Position numbers and translations under genes: made by a program
The notes under the pieces: generated by a model
Told to the model about the DNA's origin: nothing
The model's input: the letters and a program-made list of their open reading frames with translations, nothing else
Databases searched by the model: none
Part shown: piece after piece, positions 53,133 through 64,000 of the stretch
How the letters are laid out: each line of letters opens with the position of its first letter
Numbering within the stretch: the first letter of the stretch is position 1
Source: Brasenia schreberi
Taxonomy: Eukaryota > Streptophyta > Magnoliopsida > Nymphaeales > Cabombaceae
NCBI GenBank assembly: GCA_036023115.1
Contig: JAYKKT010000079.1
Coordinates: 9,933,001-9,997,000 of the forward strand
DNA: 64,000 nucleotides
Direction of reading: 5' to 3'

Positions 53133-56100
53133 TGTAAACACCCCAAAATCCCATGATTTTTCTCAAATATGCCTGGTTTCACAAAAGCAGCCCCAAAGGG
53201 CTATTTTGAGTCTGCAAACCCAGGAGCCTTCCAGACATCCCTCTACATATTTTGAACCTGTATATACGTTTTAAAACTTTATACATATAGTTTTTAGACT
53301 TTAAAAAGTGTTTTGAAACCCTGAAAGCGTCTTGGCCTGACAAAAGCAGGACCGAAAAGGCAAAGGAGAGCCCAGACCCGAAGCATACTTCAAGCCCGGC
53401 ACATCAACTCTCGTATCAAAAGCATCCCCAAATTCTCAGACATCCAAGCCCCAAATATCAGAAAAATGGTCAAAATGAACTCCTGAAGGTGAGAAGAAGA
53501 TCGGACGACAATGTTGGCGAAGACCCAACGCAAGACGGAGTACTAATGAAGTCAGGCCCCGCATAAACCATCCGTTCCGAAACGCCATGAAGGAATAAAA
53601 AAATCATATTTGAGTCGGATCTAGACTATATATATCCAGATCCAAACCCAACATGTATTTGGATTTAGATTTGGATCTCAAGATCCAAATCAGATCCAAA
53701 TCCAATATCTGTATCCATGGCCCACATCACCTCCTCATACATGGGGGTGAGGAGCCCACAATATTTCATGTGAAATGCCTTGGAAGGCTTGGGTAGAGAG
53801 AGAAAGGGGGGCCATAAAGTATGAGTGAGAAAGTTGGTAGGCTTGACTTTTGGTCAAGAGTGGGTTAGCCTTGTGGGTTTAACCTAGAGTGTGGGTTCAA
53901 GCTTGTATGCACCTACACTTGACCTAGGGCTGCACCAACTTGGACATGGCTGCAACTGAAGCAATGGACCGACGCCAAGGGGGGTTCCTAAACCTAGGCC
54001 TAAGCTAGCTCACCTCACCTAGCCATTTCCCCTAAAACCTAACCCAAACCTAACCTAAACCTAACCCTTCTCACCCAAAACCGCCCCAACCTCACCTAGC
54101 CGACCTCACCTAGCTAGACCTCCTAGACCCTAACCAACTAAGCGTAAACCAACCTTTGTGCACCTAACTAAGTCCCTAACCACTATGTCCCAGCCCACCT
54201 AACCGACCTACCCCAAACCACTAACCAGCCCCCCCTAACCGACCTACTCCAAACCGTGTCCCATGCCCACCTAATTGAAAATATCTGGCCCACAACCCAC
54301 CAACCGACCTAGCTCTCAATCCCAGCCTATATAAGCCCCCTCCTTCATGCAGGTTGGCTCTCGCTCCATGCTACTAGGACCCGGCCAGCTCTCTTGGCTC
54401 CATCTTCATCCATCCCTTCATCCTTGGGACCCGGCGAGCACCACTCTTCATCCCTTCCACTCTCAACCAGGCACTACCTGCCCTTCCTTCCACCTTCGGC
54501 GAGGAGCACCTTCCCAACTGCCACTCCATCACCTTCTACCATCCGACCACCACTCCAACACCACCAGCAGCTCCATCCCTCCCGGTTAGTACTACCCTCT
54601 CTTCCACTCATCCACCTGCCACAACTCCCATCCACCTACCCTTCTCCCTTCCACCCGATCGACCTGCACCATACCCCACTAACTCCACTCAACACCACAC
54701 CATAGCTCCCAGTCGAGCCCTACCTATCCCCAAAACCCATCCCAATTCCTAACACCACACCCTAGTTCAACCTACCATCCCTACCATGCCTCAACACCAC
54801 CCGGCCAGCACCTGGACACTCCACCACCTGGCCAGCACTCCTACCTGCCGCCACCATCCACCTAAGGGACTCCCCCTTGGCTGCCCAAGGCGATGCATTA
54901 AGGCCAAATCCACGCAAGCTGAACATGGACCAGCTACATGTAAGTGCCTAAACTCGGTCCAATATATGAACTTGCTTTATGATTCACTTAAATTTTGACA
55001 TGGGGTTGTAATAATGGAGCGTAGTCTCCCCCCAAGATGTAATAACGTGGTTTGACACACAAGCACCCACGTGCACTTGAGCCTTTCCGCTCTTAGCTGC
55101 ACACACACGTGCCTTGACAGCCCCTAAGATATAGTTTTATTTATATATATTCAGCTGCATGGGTTTTTGATTTAAGTCGTGGGTGTTGTCTTTCAATTCT
55201 ACACTCACACACATTGAGCTTTCGCTCTTACTCCTAAGACCCTAATAAGGGCCACATTGCAATTTAATTTGGGTGTTTCATTCAAGTTGTGTGCGTGGTC
55301 TTTCAATTCCACACTCGCACACATTGAGCTTTCACTCTTATTCCCAAGACCCTAATAAGGGACATATTGCAATTCTATTTGGGTTTTACATTACAGGTCG
55401 TGTGAGTTGTCTTTACATATATACACAACACCCACACACACGTTGGCGACCTTCGAGCCCATATATATATAGTTGTATTTCCCTTCCGCTATGTCTTTAA
55501 GATTTAGGTTTTAAGGTTCAGCTGTGTGAGTAGTCTTTCCATATATACATGACACACACTTACACAATTGAGCCTTTTCGCTCTTAAGATATAGCCATAT
55601 TTCCCTTTTGCAATTTACATTACGCAATTTCCCTTAAGCATTGTCTTTCAAATTTGGGTTTTCCCTTGGAGTTGTGTGAGTTTGCATTGCATATTCGCCA
55701 TACCACAAGTTAGGACGCATATTGCATCAAAGCAAACCCCATACTCCCGTGCAAAAATCGCCCAACTTAGGTCACTTGCGCACACACCTAGTTGGCCCAA
55801 ATAGCATAAAATTGAAAGACATAGGCACGTGCAAATCCCACGTGAAATAAAATTTGAAATCATACAAACAAAACCCAAGTCAAAACACTTTGTGTATTTT
55901 CAAAGAGGTTACTTGTTTAAAACGACTTTCCCAAGCGTACAAACTGACCCTTACGCATCGGTGCAAGAAGGTCTGCGACGAAAAGAACTCACGTGCTCGC
56001 AGTCGCCCTGAAAGAGTCAGATTTTCAAAACTTACTTCGCTAGCTTGAGTAAGCTAGCTGGCACACCCTCTTTTTATAAAAAAGACTTCACGAAAAGGTT

Positions 56101-56145
56101 CACTTCGGGCCTAAGAACCAGAAGTGAGAATTTTTCGTGTCTACA
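53133..56145 (+). mobile_element. Sense LTR type I (3013 bp), 5' LTR
   Basis: It starts TGTAAACACCCC after protease DNA ending GCCATC and ends TCGTGTCTACA. It has GGATTTAGAT U3 text (53620-53720), a TATA box (54328-54335, TATATAAG), a CT-rich leader and R/U5 units. A PBS and gag follow, so it is the 5' LTR of an element inserted in the protease fragment. Confidence 0.9.
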
Positions 56146-56149
56146 GGTT

Positions 56150-56168
56150 TGGCACACTCGGTGGGACC
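56150..56168 (+). other. Primer binding site
   Basis: TGGCACACTCGGTGGGACC begins four bases after the LTR end. It is a type-I variant of the site at 37595. Confidence 0.82.
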
Positions 56169-56275
56169 TGGGCCTTATGCAAAGTCAGTTTATATAGAAA
56201 AACCTCACGAAAATTTTTCAAAGAAAGTGTTTTTAACTTTGTTTGTTGCATTTCATACTTAGGATTTTTGAAAGC

Positions 56276-58153
56276 ATTAGGTTCCCACGAAGTGTCTAAA
56301 CATGGCTCATGCGCATCAAGTTCTCACTCTAGGAGGTTTTCGAAAAAACAAAACAAACTAGAAGAGATTGAGGACTTGAGAAGGGATTTTGAGGCCAAAA
56401 TTGCTGCTCTTAGCCAAGAGGCTGAAGCAGGTAACTCATGTTCGTCAAACGGCGAACCAAAGGCCAAGAAAAAGTTTGAAAAACCTCGCAAACATAAAGA
56501 GACTTCCGCAATGGAAGGCAACCAATACCACGAGTCCTTCACACACAAGGACCATAAAGCCCTACAGCAGCTGCTGAGAGGGTAAAATAAAGAGAAAAGG
56601 AGTTACGCCCTGTCTGATTTCTTGCCTGTGGACTATGAAACAGATAGTGACGATGAAATACCGAACTTCTATCGGTATGATGAAATGGGAGACCCTAGGT
56701 CTCACTTGCAACTTTTCTCTCGTCGAGCCCATAAGAAAAAGAAGTACTCGATGAAATGGGTGTATTGGTTCCCTTTGTCCCTCAAAGGCACAGTTGCCAA
56801 ATGACTGGCTTCCTACGACCTTAGCCAGTTCGCAACTTTTGAAGAGTTAGCGAACTGCTTTATGCAAAGATTCTCGCATAACATAGAAGTCACGCCGACT
56901 TTAAACACATTGAGAGATACAAAACAAGGTGTGAACGAAGATGTACAAACGTTCATCGTTTGTTGGAGGTCTCTCCCAAGACAAATGCGAGAGCCAATAT
57001 CCGAAGGATGTGCAGTCATGCTCATCTTGGATAATTTTTAAAACGAGTTGAAAACCCTTCTATCGCTTTACGAAATCTCAACTTTCCATAAGTTCATAAA
57101 AAAAGCATCCCTTTTTGAAACAAATTTGAAACAAGGGATTTATGATCATCTGTGGAAAGGAAGCATGGTTTCGAAAACTCGCTTGGAGAAGCCCAACACT
57201 TATGGGCTACCCACCGCGGATAAAGGGGCAAAACCCCATAAAATCGCTAATGTTCGGGTGGATCCAAGCCCGGTAAGTGCTTTAAAAAATTTTGAAAAAA
57301 TAGAAAATAAAAGGGAGAAAAGTTTTCAAAAACCCTTTGAAAGACGGGAGTACACTTCGTTGGGGCAACCTGTGTCGGAGGTCCTAGACCTCCTACTCGC
57401 CCAAGGTATGATTGAACTTCACGAGATTCCCGAGAGAGTCACTTCAAATAGATTCTGCAAGTATCATCGGCTCAAAGGCCATGATACAAAGTGGTGTTTC
57501 TCCCTCCTAAATAAAATTGAGAACTTGACAGCAGAAGGCCGGCTTCAGGTCACTGAGGAACCTGAGCCTGCCCAAGCTATCTTCAAAGAACCCTTCCCCA
57601 AGCACGCAAGTACCAGTGGAAAGGGAAAAGAGGTATGTGCTCTCACGATTTCGAAGAGTCTAGCGCATGCATATGAGTCTGGTTTGTCTACTTGTACATC
57701 TACTCTCATACTTTACAAAAAACCCGCCCATATAGTCATCCGGGGACCACCACGAGTTCCGTCCCTGGTTAGGCCAGTTTTAAAAATTCAAGGTGCTCCA
57801 AATCTTTCGATTAGAGCCATGTTAGGTGCGAACCCTAGGTTGATCGTAGGGGAGGTGACAAGATCCAGGAGGATCTACCAACCCCCACATCTGCAAAGTG
57901 CTAAAAAGGTGGTCAGTGTGCCTGGCTCCTCAAAAGCATGTATTCCAAGAGTTCCACCGAAAGTGGATAAAGGAAATATCGTGTTAAAGGTATATGATTT
58001 CGAAAACCATCTTTCAAAGATTCCTATCAACATATCCATCCTAGAGCTAATACAAACATCACCTAGGCATAGACTCGTGTTAGAGAAAATTCTAGAAAGA
58101 GCAAAGGTTAGTTCGAACATAACCCTAGAATCCTTGTGCAATCAAGTGGCCTT
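56276..58153 (+). pseudogene. Gag and protease N-terminal part
   Basis: The start codon is ATT (56276) where the sister copies have ATG. The gag text follows: GSCASSSHSRR, EEIEDLRRDFEAKIAALSQ, YRYDEMGDPRSHLQLFSRR, WVYWFPLSLKGTVAK. Stops are TAA at about 56585 (CAA in sister), TGA at about 56804 (TGG) and TAA at about 57040 (AAA). From 57048 a frame of 370 codons is open through the zinc-knuckle-like CKYHRLKGHDTKWC, KEPFPKHASTSGKGKE and SKIPINISILELIQTSPRH to LESLCNQVA at 58153. There an antisense LTR interrupts it. It shows the gag-to-protease order that is lost in other copies. Confidence 0.9.
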
Positions 58154-59811
58154 TGTAGACGTGATTTTATTTCAAATCGTGGGATTCGAAATCAAACCCT
58201 CGAACTATGTCGGGTTGCGCGAGCGTGCCAGTTAGTTTACTAAAACTAACAAATTATGTTTTTCTGACTTCTTAGAATGATTGTGGACAAGTGAGATCTT
58301 TTCGACTTAGGCCTTCTTGAACCGGCGCTCAAGGGTCAGCCTAGACGCTTGAAATTTGTTTGAATCCGTTAATTCGAAAAAGGAAAAACCAGATTTTCCA
58401 AAGTTTCAGATTTGTGTTTAAGTTCTTGATTTCTGAAAAATTTTCAGATTCTGAAAGTTGCAGAATCTATTCAGTCCCAAAGACCTGTTCTTTGAATTTT
58501 TAAAAATACTTCTGATTCTCCAACAATTCTACAAATTTTATAGAATAGAGACACATGTATGTAGAATCAGAATATATTTTTATTTTATAATTTCGTTCTT
58601 TATTTTATGAGAATTAAATACGGAATAAAAAACTGTTATAAAATTCGGAACAACCTTGTTTCTGTGAATCAGAAGCTCCAAAAAACAGCAATATCTCAGC
58701 ACTCTGTCATCCAATTTCGATAAAATTTGTGTGTTAGAAAGATACGGATGTTAGGTTTCCACAGAATCAAATTTCATCCAATTTCATTCAGTGGTTGCAG
58801 AGATATGAGCAAAAGAACAGAGGTCTGTTACTGAACGTTCTGTTTCTGTAAAACACAATCTGGATTTTGTATAAACTTCACGGATCTAATTGACTAGGCA
58901 ATAGTTCATAACAATTCCACAAACTTTTATCTAAAAACGTCTGATATGTCTAGATTATTCATGCAAAATTTTGGATCAACTGGATTATCCATTTGTCCAT
59001 AATAATTCCATGATCAGACATGTGTGCACAGACAGTTTCAGAAACCAGTTTTACACAAAATTTCAGAAGGTTCCTAACGTGATTCTAGAACGAAGTTCAA
59101 CCTGTATCAGTCCTAATAAATCATGGAAATTATCTAAACATGGATTTTAATGTCGTTCATGAAGGAATCATGCATGTTTATATCGATATAAATGAAGAAC
59201 ATGGGCTCAAAGCCTTGATTCATGTACAAATTTCTAGAATCTGTGCTTTTTCAGATTCTCATGAATTAAAACCAATTTGTGCAAGAATTCCAACCTGTGT
59301 GAGTGAGAGGGGACGTAGGAGCACTTCGCCGGACGATCGTCGGACGTCGGAACCAGGCCGGACTTCCTTCTTCTCCTTCTTCTCTTCCTTTCTCTCTCTC
59401 TCTCTCTATTTCTCTGAATTTTCGGACTGAATGTTCCTGTGTACTGGTCCCCCCGGATTGATGCTTTGTGGTGACTGGAGGATCAATTTTTGGACTGATG
59501 CTTTGCTCTGGCTGGTTCCCGCCTTTACAGCATCCTTGAGGCTCCTTTTATAGGCCAAAAGATGCCTCTTAGGTGTAGCATTGGGCAAGGCAAGTTGCCT
59601 TACTGAGCAAATTTGTTTTTGGCAGTAAACTGCTGTAAAACTCAGATTTTGGAAAGTGTTACTGTGCAAACCTTCCAAACACAGATCTTTAGTTGTTCCT
59701 CCTAAAATCGTAATGGTAAGTTGGTGCTGGACTTGTTCAGTATGGTAAGTGGAGCTATTTCACGTTGAATTTGGAATAAGGAGCTATTCATTGTTTGTTG
59801 CGTTTCCTACA
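58154..59811 (-). mobile_element. Diverged antisense LTR-like sequence
   Basis: The plus strand begins TGTAGACGTG. Its first 200 bp follow the type-I/II LTR end in order (GCGTGCCAGTTAGTTTACTA, GACAAGTGAGATCTTTTCG, CCTTCTTGAACCGGCGCTCA, AAGGGTCAGCCTAGACGCTT) but at low similarity. A minus-strand TATAAAAGGAGCC (59543-59557) and a GA/CT-rich leader (59361-59420) fit an LTR promoter. The far end is uncertain; TTTCCTACA at 59811 would give TGTAG/CTACA ends but no 5-bp duplication matches (GCCTT against GTAAT). Confidence 0.55.
59543..59557 (-). promoter_or_regulatory. Candidate antisense LTR TATA box
   Basis: The minus strand CCTATAAAAGGAGCC is followed downstream by a GA-rich leader, the layout seen in the other LTRs. 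Confidence 0.4.
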
Positions 59812-61478
59812 GTAATTGCAGTTGTTGAGATTTGAAATTGGTAGTTGTACTGCCTTGATGGATCGGGAAACGTCACTGTTCAGCCAATATGGTAAGTGGT
59901 CTCAGCTCTCCTTTGATTCACAATTCCATTTTTATGATTCTCATCATCCCAATCGATGGTATTATTATCGGGTGAATCCTCTGCTTTCAATAATTTCAAG
60001 CAAGCGTTGCGATGGGCTTCAATTACGTGATGGAGGGACTCATATGCCTACCAATTCGGAAGTGTTTAGAGAAGATCTGTATCGAGTTCTGGATCTTGAT
60101 AGGCGCATATGGTGGAGATGCTTCCAAGGAAATTCTTGAATTATTTGAATTCCTTTGCAGAGGTGATGTTGCCGCAGGTGTGAGTGATGTACTCGAAGGA
60201 CGTATAGGTAAAGATTCCACATGGCGATGTCTTGAAACAGGAGTACAAGCCCCAATTGTCGTTGGATTAGGATGATGGAACTTGCAGCTTGTTCGGAGGA
60301 ACAAACAAGGAGGTTGAACAAGATGTCCAATGGCCATCAATCAAGAAACAGGAACAACAGATCAGCTTTTCCTGAACCAGGGATGCAAAGGGTTCCGATA
60401 ATAGGCCATGTCTCATCCGTAATGTTATCAAGATGTACAACCATAAAACTCTATTCCTCTTTCTTCACATTCTGAACATGAATCTACATGTTCATTTTAG
60501 CCAGAGTTGCAGCAACTAGTTAAGTTTTAGCAGCTAACTGTCCCAATGCAGTTCCCTGTGTAATAGCATCAGTTGAGGGATTTCATATGCTTCTTTGGAG
60601 ACACAATCGCAGTTTGCATTTGATGAACATCTCCCATAACATTCCTCACATGAAATTCTTTAATAACCTCTAATGTCATATCAGCTAAGTTGGAGGAAAG
60701 TATCAATGTTGTTGTCTGCAGCTGGTTTAGCTATCTGCTGCCGTAATATCCATGTCTGTTTAAGAAGGCTATGATTCACAAACCCAGCAAGCCTGATGAC
60801 TATTGTGCCTCTGCAACATTGCAAAAGGTGGCTCCCTCTGTTTGCAATTTGAGAACATAACTGCACATTTGCTGTGAAAGTAGTTATGCAAATCCATGTT
60901 ACATGCTTTACTACAAAAGCGTTCAAGTAAGCCCATGTTACGTTTTTTGAAAACCAACCATCATGCTCACTAGATTTCCTTCATGAGTGTTAAAAACTTT
61001 AACATTGTTCTTAACATAAAAGTAACATAACAGTAACATATGACAATGCAAAACTGATGCATATCAACACACTAATTACCTCGACACCCAAGCATAACAT
61101 GGACACGTTACGAAAGGCGTTCGATACCAAACCTTTATTCTCGGAAGCTATCGTTCTTGCCTCCATCTTTCCTTTCCTTTGGTGAGACCAACTTTCTCTT
61201 CTGGAAGTGATTTCTTTTCAAATATGAGCTTTTCTTTGTGGGAAGCTCACTTTCCCTTTTTGATGCCCACTCTCCTTTTTGGGCACCCACCTGCCTTTTC
61301 AGGTGTCAAATTGTCTTATAAATGCCTGTTTCTTTTCAAACGGCAAACTTAAAACAAATTTATCAACAGAAAACTTTTAAAGAAACGAAATCCTGCTTTT
61401 TCCATGCTGGGGGCAAAATTGTCATTTTCATCCAATCTTGTCAAAATTCGAAATTTTCAGAAAGGAAAGTATTCTTTC
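59812..61478. other. Unassigned 1.7 kb, possible host sequence
   Basis: No LTR, gag or pol similarity is visible and base composition is more balanced than in the flanks. Short frames occur (60012-60275 plus; 60681-60926 minus, reading LLQCCRGTIVIRLAG) but I recognise none. A splice-like pair is visible: TTTCCTACAG at 59803-59812 before about 76 bases ending CAATATG, then GTAAGTGG at about 59891. It may be U3 or interior of the diverged element, or a host gene fragment. Confidence 0.4.
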
Positions 61479-62744
61479 TGTAGACGCGCGAAAAATCCCC
61501 GCCTCTCGCCTTTTCAGGGCTCGGAGCGGATCCTCTCGTGTGTCTAAGGCATATGTATGCAAACAGGGCGTGCCAACTAGCTTACTTAAGCTAGCGAAGA
61601 TATTTTTAACACTGACTTCTAAACGTGGCGACTGTGAGCAAGTAAGCTCTTGTCGTCGCAGACCTTCTTGCACCGATGCGCAAGGGTTAGTCTGTACGCT
61701 TTGCAAAAATCCAGTTTTAGAGAGAAAGTCTACGAAGCGGTTCGAGGTGTCTATTTCGGGTCTTTAAAATGCGATTGCATGTTTTAGATCACGTGGATTT
61801 GCACGTGCCTAAGTCTTTTCTTTTATCCCTTTTCGGGCCACCTAGTTTGTGTGTTATGAACACTCCACTACATGGGCGAATTCGAGCGGGGCTTGCTTTG
61901 ATGCAATATGCGTCCTACCTCGTGGTATGGCGTAGATGCAATGCAAACTCACGCTACTCCAAAGGGAAAACCCGAAATGTAAAGACGTAGCCGAAAGAAA
62001 TACTTTATATAGAGTATATGTAGGGGCCCTTACTTGGGTCTTGTAAATAAGAGCGAAGGCTCAATGTGTGTGCGTGCTTGAATTGAAAGACTTACACACA
62101 CGACATGAAATGAAACCCAAATATAAATTGCAGTATGCCTTGACTAAGGTCTTGGGATTAAGAGCGAAATCTCAATGTGTGTGAGTGTAGAATTGAAGTA
62201 CTACGCACACGACATAAATGAAACCCAAATATAACTGCAATAAGGCCTTTACTAAGGTCTTGGGAGTAAGAGCGAGGGCTCAATGTGTGTGCGTGTGGAA
62301 AATGGAAAGACAACACACACGACTTAATTAAAAACCCCCTTGACTTAAAATATATAAATATAACTATATATTAAGGGCTTGTTAGGCCCGTGTGTGTGGA
62401 AGAAGTGTACGACTAAGAGCGGAAAGGCTCAAGTGCGCGTGTGTGTGGGTGTGTCAAACCACGTTATTACAATCGGGGGGAGACGAAGCTCCTTTACTAC
62501 AACCCCGTATCAAAATTTAATTGAATATAAAGCAAGTTAATGTAATAGACCAAGTTTAGACACTTACAAATAGCTGGTCCATGTTCAACTTGCTTCCATG
62601 TGGGCTCACGGTTCACCTTGGGCAGCCAAGAGGGGGTTATCCTAGGTGGCTTTGAGGGAGGTTCTATGGGGCACGATTAGGGTCTTAGGGGAACTAAGGT
62701 TCGGCCAAGACGGGGGTTGTGTAGGGTCTGTCCTAGGGTCTGTC

Positions 62745-62990
62745 CTAGGGTGCAGGTCACAGCCAGGGGGGTGGTCAGGTCAGCAGGAAGGTGGACAGGG
62801 CGACAGGGAGGCAGTCGGGTCGGCAGGGAGGCGTCTGGCGCCTGGCGCTGGGCGCGCTGGGGCGCAAGGCGCGCAATAGCGCGGGACGGCTGCGGCACGG
62901 GGCGTGCAGGCAACAGAGGGGGCGCGCGGCAGGAAGCAGGGCGCGCGGCAGTAGAAGGGGCGCGCGGCGGGCGCTGGTTGCTCACGGCCG
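62745..62990 (-). other. CpG-rich LTR leader segment
   Basis: Dense GCGCGC/GGCGCGCGGC words with three near-copies of GGGCGCGCGGCAG at about 62918-62970. It lies where other LTRs have a CT-rich, CpG-poor leader. Frames here are compositional artefacts. Confidence 0.7.
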
Positions 62991-63430
62991 GCCGGGGTGA
63001 AGTTTTTGGGGTTTGTTAGGGATGGTTTGAGGCGGTTGGGGTTAGGTTAGGTCTACTTAGGGTTCAGTTAGGGTTAGGTTGGTTCAGTTAGGGTTAGGTT
63101 CAGTTAGGGTTAGGTAGGTTCGAACCTAGGCTAGGTTGGGGTTAGGTTTACCTCTTGGAGCCGGTCCTTCTTGGCTTGAGCCCACGTCTCCACGGTTGCA
63201 GCCACTTGGTCCAGCCCACCTTGGTTGCAGCCACTTGGTCTAGACCCACTTAGCCCACATGGCTTGAACCCACCTCACCTAATGAGCCCACATGGCTAGG
63301 TCTATCACTCCCTCTCTCTCCTCCCAAATATTTGCATGAACCCTTTACATGGACCCCCTCACCTCTATTTATAGAGATTTGAGGTGGGTCTTGGATTTGG
63401 GTTTGGGTTTGGGTTTGGATCCATACCCAA

Positions 63431-63612
63431 ATCCAAACACTATTTGGATCTGGATATTGGATTTCGGATATTTTGAGATCCGTATCCGATCCAACCCAAC
63501 ATTTTTATGGATATGGATCTGGATATTTTGATCCAGATCCGATCCAATCCAAACACTATTTGGATCCAATCCAAATCCAAACACTATTTGGATCGACCCA
63601 AACACTATTTGG
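63431..63612. repeat. Four short hairpins in U3
   Basis: ATCCAAA-CACTA-TTTGGAT at 63431-63449, 63547-63565 and 63575-63593, and CCAAA-CACTA-TTTGG at 63598-63612. They sit in degenerate GGATTT/GGATCT repeats. Confidence 0.8.
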
Positions 63613-64000
63613 ATTGGCCCAAATCCAAACACTATTCATTACATGGATTTGGATCTGGATATATATGGTCCAGATCCAAATCAAAATTTCTTCGGACAGT
63701 CCTTCTTGACCTCTTGAGGCGAACGATCTGTGCGGGCACTGGCTTCATCAGCGCTCCGTCTGGCGCTGGGTTTTCCCCAACTTTGTCGTTCGGACTCCGT
63801 TTCGCCGTTCTGGACTCCGTTGAGCTTTTCATCAAATGGGCTCTGCTTTCTTTTGTTTTTTTATCAGGGAGTGGCTTCTGAAGCTCTGGGCTTGAATCCT
63901 CTTCGGGCCTAGGGTCTTCTTTTGCCTTCTGTACCTGTTTTCACATTTCAAAACAGGTCGTCGTTTTGGCTCAAACGAGCTTTTTGGTGTTTTGAGAGTT

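Larger units (their letters stand above)
61479..64000 (-). mobile_element. Antisense LTR, type II-like, running off the window
   Basis: The plus strand starts TGTAGACGCGCG after GTATTCTTTC and follows the solo LTR at 30253 for about 600 bp. It has three R/U5 units (about 62040-62340). From about 62600 it differs: a CpG-rich leader (62745-62990), TTAGGGTTAGG-like text (63040-63130), and a U3 with several ATCCAAA-CACTA-TTTGGAT hairpins. A minus-strand CTATAAATAG-like element lies near 63368. The other end is outside the window. Confidence 0.85.

Noticed and set aside
59140..59430. Frame of 96 codons ending in Ser/Phe-rich text
   Set aside because: It runs through AT-rich LTR-like DNA and a CT tract; no recognisable domain.
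60681..60926. Antisense frame of 81 codons as a host gene
   Set aside because: It looks more protein-like than the LTR frames but I recognise no family and see no supporting start or splice context, so it is only mentioned in the unassigned region.
62677..63019. Arg/Ala/Gly-rich frames on both strands
   Set aside because: CpG-rich composition removes stops in all frames; no domain pattern.
63040..63130. Telomere-like TTAGGGTTAGG text
   Set aside because: Irregular words (GTTCAGTTAGGG), no uniform TTTAGGG array, and it lies inside an LTR. Similar CCTAA-rich text at 40690-40880 and 45790-45960 is likewise LTR leader DNA.

Overview
This window looks like intergenic heterochromatin from a land plant with a large, repeat-rich nuclear genome. 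I recognise no complete host gene, rRNA, tRNA or CRISPR. From 1 to about 58.15 kb, and again from 61.48 kb to the end, it is a nested mosaic of one group of Ty3/gypsy LTR retrotransposons. A reverse transcriptase with a YVDD motif is followed by two successive RNase H-like domains (the usual Ty3 domain, then a second one with HFDG and AEYEAL signatures) and an HHCC integrase. That dual RNase H order is the hallmark of the Tat/Ogre lineage. The LTRs are long (3.0-3.7 kb), begin TGTAAACACC and end TCTACA. They are followed by a TGGCACGCCCGGTGGGAC-type primer binding site. The 3' polypurine tract AAAGAGGGG sits four bases (CATC) before the 3' LTR.

Layout. 1-11682: a non-autonomous-looking element (LTR, PBS, 6.3 kb interior without RT or integrase but with a duplicated block containing a G-patch-like motif and a 99-bp coding minisatellite, then LTR). 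11683-18251: two units of 'integrase C-terminal fragment, 3' region, LTR' whose LTR/integrase joints are identical. 18252-26044: antisense LTRs and the best pol remnant (RT, RNase H, second RNase H, integrase zinc finger, with the integrase core deleted). 26045-35648: two truncated elements placed tail-to-tail as a large imperfect palindrome; one arm is split by a clean antisense solo LTR with a CAGAC target-site duplication. 35649-44944: two truncated sense elements, one with gag fused to the 3' region and one with LTR fused to second RNase H-integrase. 44945-52606: two type-II LTRs in head-to-head inverted orientation around an antisense gag/PBS fragment. 52607-58153: a protease fragment, then a type-I LTR with PBS and a gag-protease pseudogene. 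58154-61478: a diverged antisense LTR-like sequence and 1.7 kb I cannot assign, the only stretch that might hold host sequence. 61479-64000: an antisense type-II-like LTR running off the window, with a very CpG-rich segment.

Two LTR subfamilies alternate: type I (ends like AATTTTCCGTGTCTACA) and type II (ends like GGGATTTTCGCGGGTCTACA). All coding copies are broken. Many premature stops look like C-to-T or G-to-A transitions (CAG to TAG, CAA to TAA, CGA to TGA, TGG to TGA/TAG), as expected for methylated silenced DNA. Repeated loss of PBS-to-RT DNA, with the integrase end, 3' region and LTR retained, is the main architectural theme.

The most unusual signals are structural: (i) an array of about 14 short, mostly perfect hairpins with different stem sequences in one LTR (9376-10336); (ii) an 18-bp hairpin immediately 5' of every polypurine tract, with one compensatory change between subfamilies; (iii) a variable-copy 109-bp repeat array in the LTR R/U5 part; (iv) several inverted or fold-back junctions. 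I see no new defence or gene system. The novelty, if any, lies in these retroelement structures.
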